In this document: positions 37,516 to 46,885 of the stretch, piece by piece
Numbering within the stretch: position 1 is the stretch's first letter
Layout: each line of letters opens with the position of its first letter
The notes under the pieces: model-generated
Databases searched by the model: none
The model's input: the letters and a program-made list of their open reading frames with translations, nothing else
What the model was told of the DNA's origin: nothing
Translations under genes and position numbers: made by a program
Assembly: GCF_004786095.1 (NCBI RefSeq)
Contig: NZ_RHPJ01000001.1
Location: 806,001 to 870,000, forward strand
Source: Serinibacter arcticus
Lineage (GTDB): Bacteria > Actinomycetota > Actinomycetes > Actinomycetales > Beutenbergiaceae
Direction of reading: 5' to 3'
Length of the DNA: 64,000 bases

Positions 37516-38356
37516 CGGCAGGACCGGGTCCGGCGGATCCCTCCGAGCTGCCGGCCAGCTCGGCGTCCTCGGCGGCGCGCCGCTTGTCGCGGCGCCGGTC
37601 GAGCTGCGCGCAGACGAGGAGCGCGACGCCGTAGAGGCCGCAGATCGGCAGTGCCATGAGAACCATGGAGATGGCGTCGGGCGACGGCGTCGCGAAGGCC
37701 GCGAACGTGAAGATGCCCACGATGGCCCAGCGCCAGCCCTTCCGCCACGTCGACCCCCGCACGACACCGACCGCGGTGATCGCGACCATCAGGAGGGGCA
37801 GCAGGAAGGCCAGACCGAAGATCAGCATGAACTGCATGACGAACGTGAGGTAGTTCGCGGCGTCGATGAGGTTGCTGACGCCGTCGGGCGTGGCGGACGT
37901 GAGCAGGCGGAGCGCGTTCGGGAGCACGGCCCACGCCAGGTAGGCGCCACCGAGGAACAGCGGCACGGCCGCCGCCACGAAGGCCAGGCCCGTGCGCTTC
38001 TCCCGGCGCGTCAGCCCGGGGGCGACGAAGGCCCACAGCTGGTAGATCCACCACGGGCTCGAGGCCAGGACGCCGAGGAAGAACGAGACGCGGACCTTCA
38101 GGTCGAACGGTGCCATCGACTGCGTGAAGTTCAGGTCCGTGATCACACCGCCACCGTCGGTGTTGCGGATCGCCTCGGCCGCCAGCGCGAAGACGGGATC
38201 GTAGAGGAACCAGCCGACGCCCGCGCCGATGGCCACACCCACCAAGGCGAGGACGAAGCGACGACGGACTTCACGCAGATGATCCCCGAGGGCCATGCGG
38301 CCCTCGGGGTTCTGCCGGCGCGAGCGCTGGTTCGGTTTGCGGGACAGCGTCACCAC
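37508..38356 (-). CDS. tatC: Sec-independent protein translocase TatC
   Basis: A 282-residue six-span membrane protein, the signal-peptide receptor of the twin-arginine export pathway. NPEGRMALGDHLREVRRR at residues 16-33 is the TatC N-terminal signature. FFLGVLASSPWWIYQLWAFVAPGLTRREKR follows (first periplasmic loop and span 2), and FATPSPDAISMVLMALP appears before the last spans. It lies 19 bases after tatA. The start is GTG 38356; GTG 38353 is next in frame. A perfect 11-base hairpin (38284-38309) lies in the coding start. Confidence 0.95.
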   Translation of the reverse strand: MVTLSRKPNQRSRRQNPEGRMALGDHLREVRRRFVLALVGVAIGAGVGWFLYDPVFALAAEAIRNTDGGGVITDLNFTQSMAPFDLKVRVSFFLGVLASSPWWIYQLWAFVAPGLTRREKRTGLAFVAAAVPLFLGGAYLAWAVLPNALRLLTSATPDGVSNLIDAANYLTFVMQFMLIFGLAFLLPLLMVAITAVGVVRGSTWRKGWRWAIVGIFTFAAFATPSPDAISMVLMALPICGLYGVALLVCAQLDRRRDKRRAAEDAELAGSSEGSAGPGPAVA

Positions 38357-38375
38357 CGCTGGAGGTCGAGCTCTC

Positions 38376-38711
38376 TCAGCGGGGCGAGGAGCCGGGGGGC
38401 CACTCGGACGGGCCGGCGTTCGGAGCCGACGACGGCGCGTCGGTCGGGCTGCTCACACCGGGCGGCGTGGTGCCTCCCGGGGCGTACGGGTCCACGTGGG
38501 GCTGCGTCGTCGCGGCCGGCGGCGGGGTGTAGGGGGCGGCCCCCGGTGCGGTCGGGTTGCTCGGCTCGTCCCCGCGGAGGTCCTTGACCTCCTCCTTGAG
38601 GATCTTCGCCGACTTGCCCACGTTGCGGGCGATGTCAGGAAGCTTGGCCGCCCCGAAGACGAGCAGGACGACGACAAGGAGCACGATGATGTGCCAGAGC
38701 TGGGGACGCAC
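38376..38711 (-). CDS. tatA: Twin-arginine translocase subunit TatA
   Basis: A 111-residue TatA: a short N-terminus, one span (about 6-19), then the Phe-Gly hinge (FGAAKLPDIARNVGKSAKILKEEVKDL) forming the amphipathic helix. A Pro/Thr-rich disordered tail makes it longer than E. coli TatA. It polymerises to open the export path for folded proteins chosen by TatC. The GTG start 38711 has AAGGGAGG eight bases upstream. TACAGT at 38744-38749 on the minus strand is a likely -10. No TatB-like gene is nearby. Confidence 0.94.
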   Translation of the reverse strand: MRPQLWHIIVLLVVVLLVFGAAKLPDIARNVGKSAKILKEEVKDLRGDEPSNPTAPGAAPYTPPPAATTQPHVDPYAPGGTTPPGVSSPTDAPSSAPNAGPSEWPPGSSPR

Positions 38712-38743
38712 GAGGCACCCTCCCTTGGGTCGGTGGTGCTGCC

Positions 38744-38749
38744 ACTGTA
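38744..38749 (-). promoter_or_regulatory. -10 box of tatA-tatC
   Basis: TACAGT on the minus strand, 32 bases before the tatA GTG. Unlike most promoters here it leaves room for a leader with a good ribosome site. Confidence 0.45.
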
Positions 38750-38763
38750 GTCCGCCCGACCCC

Positions 38764-38769
38764 TAGTGT
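38764..38769 (+). promoter_or_regulatory. -10 box of the ABC transporter operon (leaderless)
   Basis: TAGTGT, 6 bases before ATG 38776. It is 14 bases from the divergent tatA box. Confidence 0.5.
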
Positions 38770-38775
38770 TCGGTC

Positions 38776-39738
38776 ATGGGTCTCCCACCGCCGCCCGCCG
38801 CGCCCGTCGTCGGCGCCCCCGCGCTCCAGGCCTCCTCGGTCCGCCGCGCCTTCGGGTCGATGGTCGCCGTCGCGGACGCCTCGCTCTCCCTGGCTCCCGG
38901 GTCGGTCACGGCCCTGGTGGGACCGAACGGCTCCGGCAAGACCACGCTGCTGCTCATGCTCGCGGGCCTCCTGGCGCCCGACGCCGGCGAGGTCAGGGTG
39001 CACGGCATGACGTACGGCCAGCACGGTCCGGATGCGCGCCGCCACGTCGGCTGGATGCCCGACACCTTCGGCACGTGGGACTCCCTCACGTGCCTCGAGG
39101 TCCTCACGACGTTCGGCGCCGCCTACCGCGTGCCTCCCGAGGTCGCGCGCGAGCGCGCGCTCGGGCTGCTCGAGACGGTGCACCTCGCGGAGTACACGGG
39201 GGCGCCGGCGCGCGTCCTGTCCCGCGGACAGAAGCAGCGGCTGGGCCTGGCGCGCGCACTCATCCACGCGCCGGGCGTGCTGCTGCTCGACGAACCCGCC
39301 TCGGGCCTGGACCCCCGATCCCGCGTCGACCTGCGCCGTCTCGTGCGCTCGCTCGCCGACGCGGGCGTCGCCGTCCTGGTCTCCTCCCACGTGCTGGTCG
39401 AGCTGGAGGAGATGGTGGACGACGCAGTGTTCCTCAACCGGGGCCAGACCGTCGCGGGGGCACCGGCCCCCGCCGTCGCGCGCTGGCGGATCACGACGCT
39501 CGACGCCGCCGCCCTCCTCGCCTGGGCGGCCACGGTCCGCCTCCCCCTCACCCCCGATCCGGACGAACCACCCGGCTCACCGGGCGCCGGCACGTTCCTG
39601 GTCCACCTCCCGGACGAGACGCACGCCGCGGCGCTGCTGCGCGACACCGTCACGGCCGGGATCCCGGTCTCCCGGATGGCTCCCGCGGGCGGGCGCCTCG
39701 AGCAGACCTACCTGGCCATGGAGACGGAGCGACGATGA
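38776..39738 (+). CDS. ABC transporter ATP-binding subunit
   Basis: A 320-residue ATPase of the CcmA/antibiotic-export group. Walker A is GPNGSGKTT, the signature is LSRGQKQRLGLARAL, Walker B is VLLLDEPASGLDP, and the switch His is in SSHVLVELEEMV. The C-terminal 95 residues form an extra domain seen in exporters of this type. It pairs with the permease encoded just downstream (ATGA overlap). The substrate is unknown. Confidence 0.92.
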   Translation: MGLPPPPAAPVVGAPALQASSVRRAFGSMVAVADASLSLAPGSVTALVGPNGSGKTTLLLMLAGLLAPDAGEVRVHGMTYGQHGPDARRHVGWMPDTFGTWDSLTCLEVLTTFGAAYRVPPEVARERALGLLETVHLAEYTGAPARVLSRGQKQRLGLARALIHAPGVLLLDEPASGLDPRSRVDLRRLVRSLADAGVAVLVSSHVLVELEEMVDDAVFLNRGQTVAGAPAPAVARWRITTLDAAALLAWAATVRLPLTPDPDEPPGSPGAGTFLVHLPDETHAAALLRDTVTAGIPVSRMAPAGGRLEQTYLAMETERR

Positions 39739-40856
39739 GCGCGCAGACCTCGCCCCCGCCGAGCTCCGCGCCGGCCCCCGCCCCCGGCCCGACGGCCCCC
39801 CACCGCATCCCGCGCGGCCCCACCTGGTGGGGCGTGCGGACAGTCGCGGTGCTGGAGGCGCGTCAGCGCATCCGTTCCACCCGGTGGAAGGTGGCGCTGG
39901 CGATCTGGTTCGCGATGGTCGGACTCGTGACGGCGGGGATCGTCGCCGTGTTGCACCGGTCGTCCTTCGGCTACGTCGGCTACGACCCCAGCGAGACGAT
40001 CGGCCGCACCGTCTTCGGCCTCGTCCTCCTGTTCGTCCTGTTCCTCGGTCTGCTCGTCTCGCCGACCCTGACGGCCACGACCATCAACGGCGACCGGAAC
40101 GCCGGGACCCTCGCCGTGCTCCAGGCGTCGACGCTGTCCTCCTGGGACATCGCCGTCGGAAAGCTGCTGGCCTCGTGGGGCGCGGCGCTGGCGTTCCTGG
40201 TGGCATCGCTGCCGTTCCTGCTGTGGGGTCTGGCGATCGGCGGGACGGGCGTGCTCGCCGCGATCGGGGCGGTGCTCATGCTCGCGGTCGTGCTCGCCGT
40301 GGTCTGCGCGATCGGCCTGGTCGTCTCCAGCCTCGTCTCGCGTCCCGCGGGGTCGGCCGTGCTGACCTACGTGCTGGTGGCCGCGCTGTCGGTCGGCACA
40401 CTCATCGCGTTCGGGCTGTCCGCGTTCTTCCTGTCCAGCACCGAGACCGTGCGCGTGTACGGCTACGACTACTCGAGCTCGGCCGCCTCCAGCGACACGT
40501 GCGAGTGGTACGAGGACGAGCGCACCGTCGTCCACACCGAGTGGACGGCCTGGCTGCTCGGACTCAACCCGTTCGTCATGGTCGCCGACTTCACACCGTC
40601 GAGCGACGACGGCTCGTTCAGCGACCCGCTGAGCGCCATCAGCGCCGGAGTTCGCTACGCCCAGGCAGGGCAGCCCGACGAGCTGGACGAGTGCTACGAC
40701 GGCACCCAGCCCGACGGCGAGGTGCCGGCCGGGACGCCGTACTGGCCGTGGAGCCTCGCGGCGTACCTGGTGATCGGCGTGGGCGCGGTCGCGCTCACGG
40801 CTCGGAGACTCGCGGTCCCGACGGCGACGCTCGCTCGGGGGATGCGCATCGCGTGA
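39735..40856 (+). CDS. ABC transporter permease
   Basis: A 373-residue ABC-2-type permease. After a Pro/Ala-rich N-terminus there are about six spans: the first near residues 53-75, a block of four between about 88 and 235, and the last near 340-358. A large outer loop (about 240-335) is rich in Asp, Glu, Ser and Tyr with two Cys. The first cytoplasmic loop has SPTLTATTINGDRNAGTLAVLQAS, typical of NosY/ABC-2 exporters. It is coupled to the ATPase by ATGA. The long acidic outer loop is unusual. Confidence 0.85.
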   Translation: MSAQTSPPPSSAPAPAPGPTAPHRIPRGPTWWGVRTVAVLEARQRIRSTRWKVALAIWFAMVGLVTAGIVAVLHRSSFGYVGYDPSETIGRTVFGLVLLFVLFLGLLVSPTLTATTINGDRNAGTLAVLQASTLSSWDIAVGKLLASWGAALAFLVASLPFLLWGLAIGGTGVLAAIGAVLMLAVVLAVVCAIGLVVSSLVSRPAGSAVLTYVLVAALSVGTLIAFGLSAFFLSSTETVRVYGYDYSSSAASSDTCEWYEDERTVVHTEWTAWLLGLNPFVMVADFTPSSDDGSFSDPLSAISAGVRYAQAGQPDELDECYDGTQPDGEVPAGTPYWPWSLAAYLVIGVGAVALTARRLAVPTATLARGMRIA

Positions 40857-40881
40857 TCGGCGACCGGGCGGGACGGTCGGC

Positions 40882-41853
40882 TCAGACCACCATCGGCTGC
40901 GGGACCCTGACGGTTCCCTCGTCGATCAACCGCCGGACCGACTCCCGCACCGTGTCCACCACGGAGTAGCGCGGCTCGTACCCGAGCAGCCGCCTCGCCC
41001 GCTCGACCGAGAAGACCTGACTCCGCGAGAGGTGCTCCCAGCTCGCCTCGGCGTGCTCGGGCGCCAGTCCCTCGCGGAACGTCTCCCAGGACACGTGCTC
41101 GAGGTTCGCGGCCCGCCCGAACCACCCCGCGGCGAGCTCCGCGTAGCCGCGCACGTTCAGCCCGTGCGCGGCGGTGACGAAGAAGTCCTCACCGCCGGCG
41201 GCGTCGCGGTGGGTGATCGCGAGCTCGAAGGCCTGGGCCACGTCGTCGGCGTGCACGTGGTGCATCGTCTCGGCGCCGAGACCGGGCACGAGGAGCGTCT
41301 CGCCCGCCGCGAGCGTCGACCAGACGGCGGGGTCGAGGTTGCCGGTCGGCCCGATCGGCGCCCACCCGGGACCGCTGATGTGCCCGGGGTGGAGCGTGGT
41401 GGTGACGAGGCCGCCGCTCGCCGTCTCGTCGGCGAGCAGTCGGGCGATGCGGTCCTTCTGGATCCCGTACTCGCCGACGGGCGGCGGGGCGTCCTCCTCA
41501 GAGATCGGCAGGGACGTGCTCGGGCCGGCGCGCCAGACCGAGCCGCAGCCCACGAGGTGGCCGGTCTCGCCGCGCAACCGTTCGACGAGCGCCGTCGCCG
41601 ACCCGAGCGTGAAGCACAGCAGGTCGACGACGACGTCCGCCCGCAGCCGCGCGATCCGGTCGGCGAAGACGCCGTCGCGATCCTCCTGCTCCCGATCGGC
41701 GATCACCCGCTCGACGTGCGACCACTCCTCACCGCCCGTGTACGGCGTCGAGGTGCCACGGCTCAGCGAGACGACCTCGTGACCGGCGCGGACGAGCCGC
41801 GGGACGAGGAACGAGCCGATGTGGCCGCTGCCACCGATGACGACGATGCGCAC
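40882..41853 (-). CDS. NAD-dependent epimerase/dehydratase family protein
   Basis: A 323-residue extended-SDR protein. The nucleotide motif GGSGHIGSFLVPRL is at 7-20. The catalytic Tyr-x-x-x-Lys appears as Tyr-Gly-Ile-Gln-Lys. HPGHISGPGW and the HHVHADDVAQAF region match sugar-nucleotide epimerase relatives. The GTG start 41853 has AGGAGA five bases upstream. The substrate is unknown. It is separated from the recR group by 39 bases and may be cotranscribed with it. Confidence 0.82.
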   Translation of the reverse strand: MRIVVIGGSGHIGSFLVPRLVRAGHEVVSLSRGTSTPYTGGEEWSHVERVIADREQEDRDGVFADRIARLRADVVVDLLCFTLGSATALVERLRGETGHLVGCGSVWRAGPSTSLPISEEDAPPPVGEYGIQKDRIARLLADETASGGLVTTTLHPGHISGPGWAPIGPTGNLDPAVWSTLAAGETLLVPGLGAETMHHVHADDVAQAFELAITHRDAAGGEDFFVTAAHGLNVRGYAELAAGWFGRAANLEHVSWETFREGLAPEHAEASWEHLSRSQVFSVERARRLLGYEPRYSVVDTVRESVRRLIDEGTVRVPQPMVV

Positions 41854-41892
41854 GAGATCTCCTGCGGTGGGGGTGCTGCGGGGTGGTCCTGC

Positions 41893-42474
41893 TCAGTCGT
41901 GGTGCAGCGCCTCGAACTCGGCCTCGCCGGCGACGTCGTCGGGGACGTCGAGCCGGAGGTGGCCGAGCAGCACCAGGACGACGCGGAGCGCCGAGGCGGT
42001 GCGCTCGCCCCAGATCTGGAGGTAGGAGAACTGCCACCACCACAGCGCCTCGGAGCGGTGCCCGGCGTCGTGGTGGGCGAGACCGAGCGTCAGCTCCTGC
42101 GCGATCGCGGCGAGGTCGCCGGACAGCGTGGAGACCCCGGCGTCGGTGCCCAGGACCGGATCGGCGACGTCGGTGTACTCGTCGACACCCTCGAGCGCGT
42201 TGGCGAGGCCCTCGCGGAGCGGGTCGAGATCGGCATCGGGTCCGACGTCGGGCTCGAAGCGTTCGGCGGGGACGACGTCGACGATCGCGCCGAGCACGGA
42301 CCCGGCGGCCGCCAGCTCGGACAGGGCCAGGAGCAGCAGCGGGAACGCGGCCTCGGGCGCGGTCCCGGCCGAGACCTCGGTGACCGTGGAGAGGAACGTG
42401 CGAGCCTCCTGGGCGGTGCGCTCCTCGATGGCGAGCAGGTCGGCGTCGAGCGCGCCGGGTGTGGGCTCACGCAC
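41893..42474 (-). CDS. DUF5063-family protein
   Basis: A 193-residue, acidic, mostly helical protein with the [16 protein letters not shown] region, which I associate with DUF5063. Function is unknown. The GTG start 42474 overlaps the recR stop by eight bases. The order dnaX-recR-DUF5063 is common in actinobacteria as I recall, which suggests a DNA-linked role, but no catalytic motif is visible. Confidence 0.75.
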   Translation of the reverse strand: MREPTPGALDADLLAIEERTAQEARTFLSTVTEVSAGTAPEAAFPLLLLALSELAAAGSVLGAIVDVVPAERFEPDVGPDADLDPLREGLANALEGVDEYTDVADPVLGTDAGVSTLSGDLAAIAQELTLGLAHHDAGHRSEALWWWQFSYLQIWGERTASALRVVLVLLGHLRLDVPDDVAGEAEFEALHHD

Positions 42475-43075
42475 GCATCGTCACCCGACCCTCGAACGCG
42501 CGGCCGAGCGTGATCTCGTCGGCGTACTCGAGGTCGCCTCCGACGGGGAGGCCCGAGGCGAGGCGAGTGACCGCGAGGCCCATCGACCCGAGCAGCCGGG
42601 AGAGGTAGGAGGCGGTGGCCTCACCCTCGACGTTGGGGTCGGTCGCGATGATGACCTCGGTCACGGTGCCGTCGGCGAGGCGGGTCATCAGCTCGCGGAT
42701 CCGCAGCTCGTCCGGTCCGATCCCGTTGATCGGGTTGATCGCGCCGCCGAGCACGTGGTACCTGCCGCGGAACTCACGGGTGCGCTCGATCGCGACGACG
42801 TCGCGCGGCTCCTCCACGACGCAGATCTGGGTGTCGTTGCGGCGTTCGTCGACGCAGATGCGGCACTTCTCGGCCTCGGCGACGTTGCCGCAGACGACAC
42901 AGAACCTGACGCGCGCCTTGACCTGGATCAACGCCTCGGCGAGGCGGGCGACGTCGGCCGTGTCGGAGGCCAGGACGTGGAAGGCGATGCGCTGGGCGCC
43001 CTTGGGGCCGACGCCGGGCAGCTGGCCCAGCTCGGCGATGAGGTCGGCGACCGCACCCTCGTACGCAGTGCTCAC
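42467..43075 (-). CDS. recR: Recombination protein RecR
   Basis: A 202-residue RecF-pathway protein. A helix-hairpin-helix near [17 protein letters not shown] is followed by a four-cysteine zinc motif ([16 protein letters not shown]) and a Toprim domain ([17 protein letters not shown] ... [20 protein letters not shown]). It forms a ring clamp and helps load RecA at gaps. It lies four bases after dnaX on the same strand. Confidence 0.97.
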   Translation of the reverse strand: MSTAYEGAVADLIAELGQLPGVGPKGAQRIAFHVLASDTADVARLAEALIQVKARVRFCVVCGNVAEAEKCRICVDERRNDTQICVVEEPRDVVAIERTREFRGRYHVLGGAINPINGIGPDELRIRELMTRLADGTVTEVIIATDPNVEGEATASYLSRLLGSMGLAVTRLASGLPVGGDLEYADEITLGRAFEGRVTMRA

Positions 43076-43079
43076 GCCG

Positions 43080-45785
43080 CTACCTCCGCAGGTCCGAGAC
43101 GCCGTCGACGATCTCGTCGATCACGACACCGCCCAGCATCTTCGCGACCAGTGTGGCACCCATCGGGCCCGATGCCGCGGACGGGACGGAGCTGCCGGCC
43201 TCGCGCAGCTCCTCCTCGTCCACCTCCTCCCACGGCGCGGGCGGGAGGTCCTCGATCGTTCCGCTCGGAGCAGCGTGCGCCCGCGTGCGGGCGTGGAGGT
43301 CGATGACGGGGGCGAGCCCACCGGTGGCGGGGGCTGCGACGGGGCCGTCGGTCGCGAGGGCGTGGGCCGCGGTGTCCTCGGTGGGCGGGGGCGAGGTCGG
43401 AGGCGTGGTCGCGGCGTCCGAGGCCGGGGCGACGACGCTGAGGTGGGAGCGGATGTGCGGCACGTCGGCCACCTCGACCGCGTCGCTCGAGTCCTCTGTC
43501 AGCTCGTCCGCCGGGGCGCCCGGGGCCTGCGGAGCGTCCCAGTCCGCGAGGGCGCGGGCGACGGCCTCGGAGACCGCGCGCCGCTCGGCCGGTGCCGGCT
43601 CGGCGTTCGCGACCGGTGCGGCGACGGGCGCCGGGGCGATCGTCGCTGCAGGTGCGGGGGCGGAGATCGACCGCGTGACGGCGGCCGGTGCCGCCGACGG
43701 CGGCGCGGGGGTGGGCGCGGGTCCCCCCGTGGCGGCAGCCTCGGGGTCCTCGGTCGCGGCCCAGGCGAGACCCGGGTCCTCGGGGCCGAACGGGTCCTCG
43801 TCGGGTTCGGGTCCGACGTCGTCGAACGTGGTGCGGGCCGACGGCGCCTGGGCGCGGGTCTGATCGCGCTGACCGTCGCGGCCGCCACGGCCGTCGGAGG
43901 CTGGCCGACCCTGACCGGAGCCGGCGGCGCCGCCCGGTGCGGAGGGGCCACGCTGCCCGCCCTGACCGTCCGCGCCGTCGTTCCCGCCGCCCCGGCCGCC
44001 ACCGCCGCCGGGTCCACCGTCGGGTCCGGCGACGTCGACGATCACGCGGAGGCGCAGGCCCACCGTCTCGAAGATGGCCTGCGAGACGGTCGAACCGCCG
44101 TCGCGCGAGGTGAACGCCGAGATCAGGCCCGAGGTCGGGAAGAGCAGCGTGACGGAGTCCGCCGTGACCTCACCGGGCTGCGCGTGCTGGGAGATGAGGG
44201 TCCACGTGGCGCGGCTGGAGCCTGCGAGGGTCTCCAGGACCTCGGGCCAGCGACGGCGCAGCTCGGTCCCGTCCACCGCCCCGGCGTCGGAGGTGGGCTG
44301 AGCCGGCGCAGCGTTCGCAGCGGGTTCGGCCGGTCGCGTCTCGGCCGCGTCCTCGCGCGCCGGCGGCCGCTCCCGTGCGGAACGTTCGGTCGCCCGCTGC
44401 TCGGGCTCGGGGCGCTCGACCGGCTGGCGCTGCTCGGGCCGGCGCTGCTCGGGCGCACGCTGCTCCTGCTGCTGCCGCTGCTCGGTCGGACGCTGCTCGG
44501 TCGGACGCTGCTCCGCGGGACGCCGCTCGGCCGGCTCGGTGCGCGGGCGCTCCGCCGCCTGGATCGCCGTCGCCGGGGCCTCCCGCACCACGGGCGCCGC
44601 CACCGGCGGGACCACCGTGGCGATCGGTGCGACGGACGCCCCGCGTGCGGCGGGAGCCGCTGCCGCAGGGGCCTCCCCGAGCCCACCGATCGCGAGCATC
44701 GCGCGGGTGAGCACCAGCTCGAGGAGAAGGCGCGGCGACGTCGCCCCGACCATCTCCGTCAGACCGGTGTTCACGATGTCCGCGGCGGTCGACAGCCGGT
44801 GCGCGCCGAGCGCCGCGGCCTGCGGGCGCATCCGCTCGACCTCGTCCGACGGGAGCGCGCGCAGCACGGTCTCGGCCTCGCTGCCGGACGCGGCGATCAC
44901 GATGAGGTCCCGCATCCGGTCGAGCAGGTCCTCGACGAACCGGCGGGGGTCCCGTCCGCTCTCGACCACGTGGTCGACCACGCGGAACAGCGCGGCGCCG
45001 TCGCCCGCCGCGAGGGCACCGACGACGTCGTCGAGCAGCGTGACCGGGGTGAAGCCGAGCAGCGCCGAGGCGAGGTCGTAGGAGACGCCGTCCTCCGACG
45101 CGCCGGCCATGAGCTGGTCCAGCACGGAGAGCGAGTCGCGGACCGAGCCGCCGCCGGCGCGCACGACCAGAGGCAGCACACCGTTGTCGACGGCGATGTG
45201 CTCGGCCTCGCACAGCGTGCCGAGGTAACCCTGGAGCACGGCGGGCGGTACGAGCCGGAACGGGTAGTGGTGGGTGCGCGAGCGGATCGTGCCGATGACC
45301 TTCTCGGGCTCCGTCGTCGCGAACACGAACTTCACGTGCGCGGGCGGCTCCTCGACGAGCTTGAGCAGCGCGTTGAAGCCCTGCGGCGTCACCATGTGCG
45401 CCTCGTCGATGATGAAGACCTTGTAGCGGTCACGAGCCGGGGCGAACACGGCGCGCTCGCGCAGGTCGCGCGCGTCGTCGACGCCGCCGTGGCTGGCGGC
45501 GTCGATCTCGACCACGTCGAGGCTGCCGGGACCCCCGCGGGCCAGCTCGACGCAGCTGTCGCAGACACCGCACGGGGTGTCGGTCGGACCCTTCGCGCAG
45601 TTGAGGCAGCGGGCCAGGATGCGGGCCGAGGTGGTCTTGCCGCAGCCGCGCGGACCGGAGAAGAGGTAGGCGTGCGTGGCGCGGTCGGCGCGGAGCGCGG
45701 CGCGCAGCGGATCGGTGACGTGCTCCTGGCCGATGACGTCCGCGAACGAGTCCGGGCGGTACCGGCGGTACAGGGCTGTGGTCAC
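43080..45785 (-). CDS. dnaX: DNA polymerase III subunit gamma/tau
   Basis: A 901-residue clamp-loader subunit. The AAA+ module (1-370) has [16 protein letters not shown], Walker [12 protein letters not shown], a zinc site (CLNC ... CGVCDSC), Walker B IIDEAHM and sensor 1 ATTEPEKV. Domain III follows. The long C-terminal half is low complexity: an EQR/PEQR-rich stretch (about residues 415-460, DNA 44395-44540), a folded segment ([23 protein letters not shown]) and Gly/Ala/Pro-rich tails. No shift-prone A-run is present, so a separate gamma form is not predicted. GTG 45785 has TACCCT 6 bases upstream. Confidence 0.96.
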   Translation of the reverse strand: MTTALYRRYRPDSFADVIGQEHVTDPLRAALRADRATHAYLFSGPRGCGKTTSARILARCLNCAKGPTDTPCGVCDSCVELARGGPGSLDVVEIDAASHGGVDDARDLRERAVFAPARDRYKVFIIDEAHMVTPQGFNALLKLVEEPPAHVKFVFATTEPEKVIGTIRSRTHHYPFRLVPPAVLQGYLGTLCEAEHIAVDNGVLPLVVRAGGGSVRDSLSVLDQLMAGASEDGVSYDLASALLGFTPVTLLDDVVGALAAGDGAALFRVVDHVVESGRDPRRFVEDLLDRMRDLIVIAASGSEAETVLRALPSDEVERMRPQAAALGAHRLSTAADIVNTGLTEMVGATSPRLLLELVLTRAMLAIGGLGEAPAAAAPAARGASVAPIATVVPPVAAPVVREAPATAIQAAERPRTEPAERRPAEQRPTEQRPTEQRQQQEQRAPEQRRPEQRQPVERPEPEQRATERSARERPPAREDAAETRPAEPAANAAPAQPTSDAGAVDGTELRRRWPEVLETLAGSSRATWTLISQHAQPGEVTADSVTLLFPTSGLISAFTSRDGGSTVSQAIFETVGLRLRVIVDVAGPDGGPGGGGGRGGGNDGADGQGGQRGPSAPGGAAGSGQGRPASDGRGGRDGQRDQTRAQAPSARTTFDDVGPEPDEDPFGPEDPGLAWAATEDPEAAATGGPAPTPAPPSAAPAAVTRSISAPAPAATIAPAPVAAPVANAEPAPAERRAVSEAVARALADWDAPQAPGAPADELTEDSSDAVEVADVPHIRSHLSVVAPASDAATTPPTSPPPTEDTAAHALATDGPVAAPATGGLAPVIDLHARTRAHAAPSGTIEDLPPAPWEEVDEEELREAGSSVPSAASGPMGATLVAKMLGGVVIDEIVDGVSDLRR

Positions 45786-45791
45786 CGGTTC

Positions 45792-45797
45792 AGGGTA
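45792..45797 (-). promoter_or_regulatory. -10 box of dnaX (leaderless)
   Basis: TACCCT on the minus strand, 6 bases before GTG 45785. Confidence 0.5.
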
Positions 45798-45917
45798 GTC
45801 GGAGGGTCGGACACGACGGGGCGGGTCCGGACCCCTGGGGACGGGCGAGGGGCGCCGTCGTTCGACCACCGCCCTCCGCGAGAGCCGCGCAGCCCTGGCG
45901 GTGCGGGTGGTCGGCGC

Positions 45918-45923
45918 TACGGT
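45918..45923 (+). promoter_or_regulatory. -10 box of the YdeI-like gene (leaderless)
   Basis: TACGGT, 7 bases before ATG 45931. It sets this start rather than the in-frame GTG at 45901. Confidence 0.5.
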
Positions 45924-45930
45924 CGGCACC

Positions 45931-46509
45931 ATGGGAGCACTGGACGACGGCGAACGGGTGGTCGCGGCGGACACCACCGCCTGGCGCGCGTGGCTGGCCG
46001 AGCACCACGCGACCTCGCGCGGGGCGTGGCTGCTGCAGCCGCGGGCGGGGAACGACGACGCGAGCGTCGGCTACGAGGACGCGGTGCGCCAGGCGCTGTG
46101 CTTCGGCTGGATCGACGGGCCGAAGAAGGGCCTGGACCATCGCGTCGTGGCCCAGTGGTTCTCTCCGCGTCGTCCGACCAGCGGGTGGGCCGCGACGAAC
46201 AAGGCGAGGCTCGCGGACCTCGAGGCCGCCGGACTCGTCGAGGACGCGGGGCGCCGCGCGATCGAGACGGCGAGGGACAACGGCTCGTGGACGGTGCTGG
46301 ACAACTCCGAGGCCCTCATCGAGCCGCCCGATCTCGCTGCGGCGCTGGATGCCGTACCGACGGCGCGAGCGGCGTGGGACGCCTTCCCGCCGTCGGCGAG
46401 GAAGAGGGGGATCGCGGCGGTGGACACGGCGCGGCGGTCGGCCACCCGGGCGGCGCGCATCGCGGCGGTCGTGGCCGACGCTGCCGACGGTCGGCGCCCG
46501 CGGCCCTGA
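45931..46509 (+). CDS. YdeI/OmpD-associated family protein
   Basis: A 192-residue YdeI-family protein. The start WRAWLAEHHATSRGAWLL is followed by YEDAVRQALCFGWIDGPKKGLD, the family signature, and NKARLADLEAAGLVEDAGR. A C-terminal bacteriocin-protection/OmdA-like helical segment contains AWDAFPPSARKRGI. The role is poorly known (linked to peptide resistance in some bacteria). It sits on the opposite strand between the SRP RNA gene and dnaX, splitting a conserved neighbourhood. Confidence 0.85.
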   Translation: MGALDDGERVVAADTTAWRAWLAEHHATSRGAWLLQPRAGNDDASVGYEDAVRQALCFGWIDGPKKGLDHRVVAQWFSPRRPTSGWAATNKARLADLEAAGLVEDAGRRAIETARDNGSWTVLDNSEALIEPPDLAAALDAVPTARAAWDAFPPSARKRGIAAVDTARRSATRAARIAAVVADAADGRRPRP

Positions 46510-46530
46510 CTGACGCGTCCGGGCATGAAA

Positions 46531-46621
46531 AGGACCCCTCGCACACCCGCCAGAGCTCACCTGCCCTTGCTGCCTTCCGGCCCTGGGGGAGTTCAGCGAG
46601 ATGACGTCGCACGAGGGGTCT
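46531..46621 (-). ncRNA. ffs: Signal recognition particle RNA (small, 4.5S type)
   Basis: On the minus strand the sequence GGGCCGGAAGGCAGCAAGGGCA matches the conserved helix 8 apical region bound by Ffh (GGAAG and AGCA loops). The ends pair as GACCCCTCG (near 46620) with CGAGGGGTC (near 46533), closing a single long hairpin of about 90 bases. A T-run (CCTTTTCAT) follows at the 3' side. With Ffh it targets membrane proteins to FtsY. It lies upstream of dnaX, as in many bacteria. The ends are exact to a few bases only. Confidence 0.93.
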
Positions 46622-46739
46622 GTGTCCAGGATACCCGACCCCGGCGGGCCCCCCGATCGACCGGCCCGCGCGGGTCGATCGGCGACCACCACGGGCCGAT
46701 TCGGCCTCACGCCTCGGGTCGGGTATCCTCGTTCGGCCG

Positions 46740-46824
46740 GGAGGATTCGCCTAGTGGCCTATGGCGCACGCTTGGAAAGCGTGTTGGGTGAAAGCCCTCG
46801 GGGGTTCGAATCCCCCATCCTCCG
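46740..46824 (+). tRNA. tRNA-Ser (anticodon GGA)
   Basis: An 85-base type II tRNA with a long variable arm. The acceptor stem GGAGGAT pairs with ATCCTCC, then discriminator G. The anticodon stem CACGC/GCGTG holds TTGGAAA, giving anticodon GGA. The T-arm is GGGGGTTCGAATCCCCC. CCA is not encoded. A perfect terminator follows after eight bases. Confidence 0.96.
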
Positions 46825-46832
46825 CGCAACGA

Positions 46833-46868
46833 CGAGAGGCCGGACCGCAGCAGCGGTCCGGCCTCTCG
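46833..46868 (+). terminator. Terminator hairpin after tRNA-Ser
   Basis: A 16-base perfect stem (46833-46848 with 46853-46868) and an AGCA loop. It also faces the minus-strand AAA ATPase gene that ends at 46886, so it can act on both strands. Confidence 0.85.
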
Positions 46869-46885
46869 CACGTCCGGCCCCACCG

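Noticed and set aside
42615-46604. A 1329-residue plus-strand open frame over recR and dnaX
   Set aside because: It is antisense to two certain genes and has no domains; long shadow frames are expected at this GC content.
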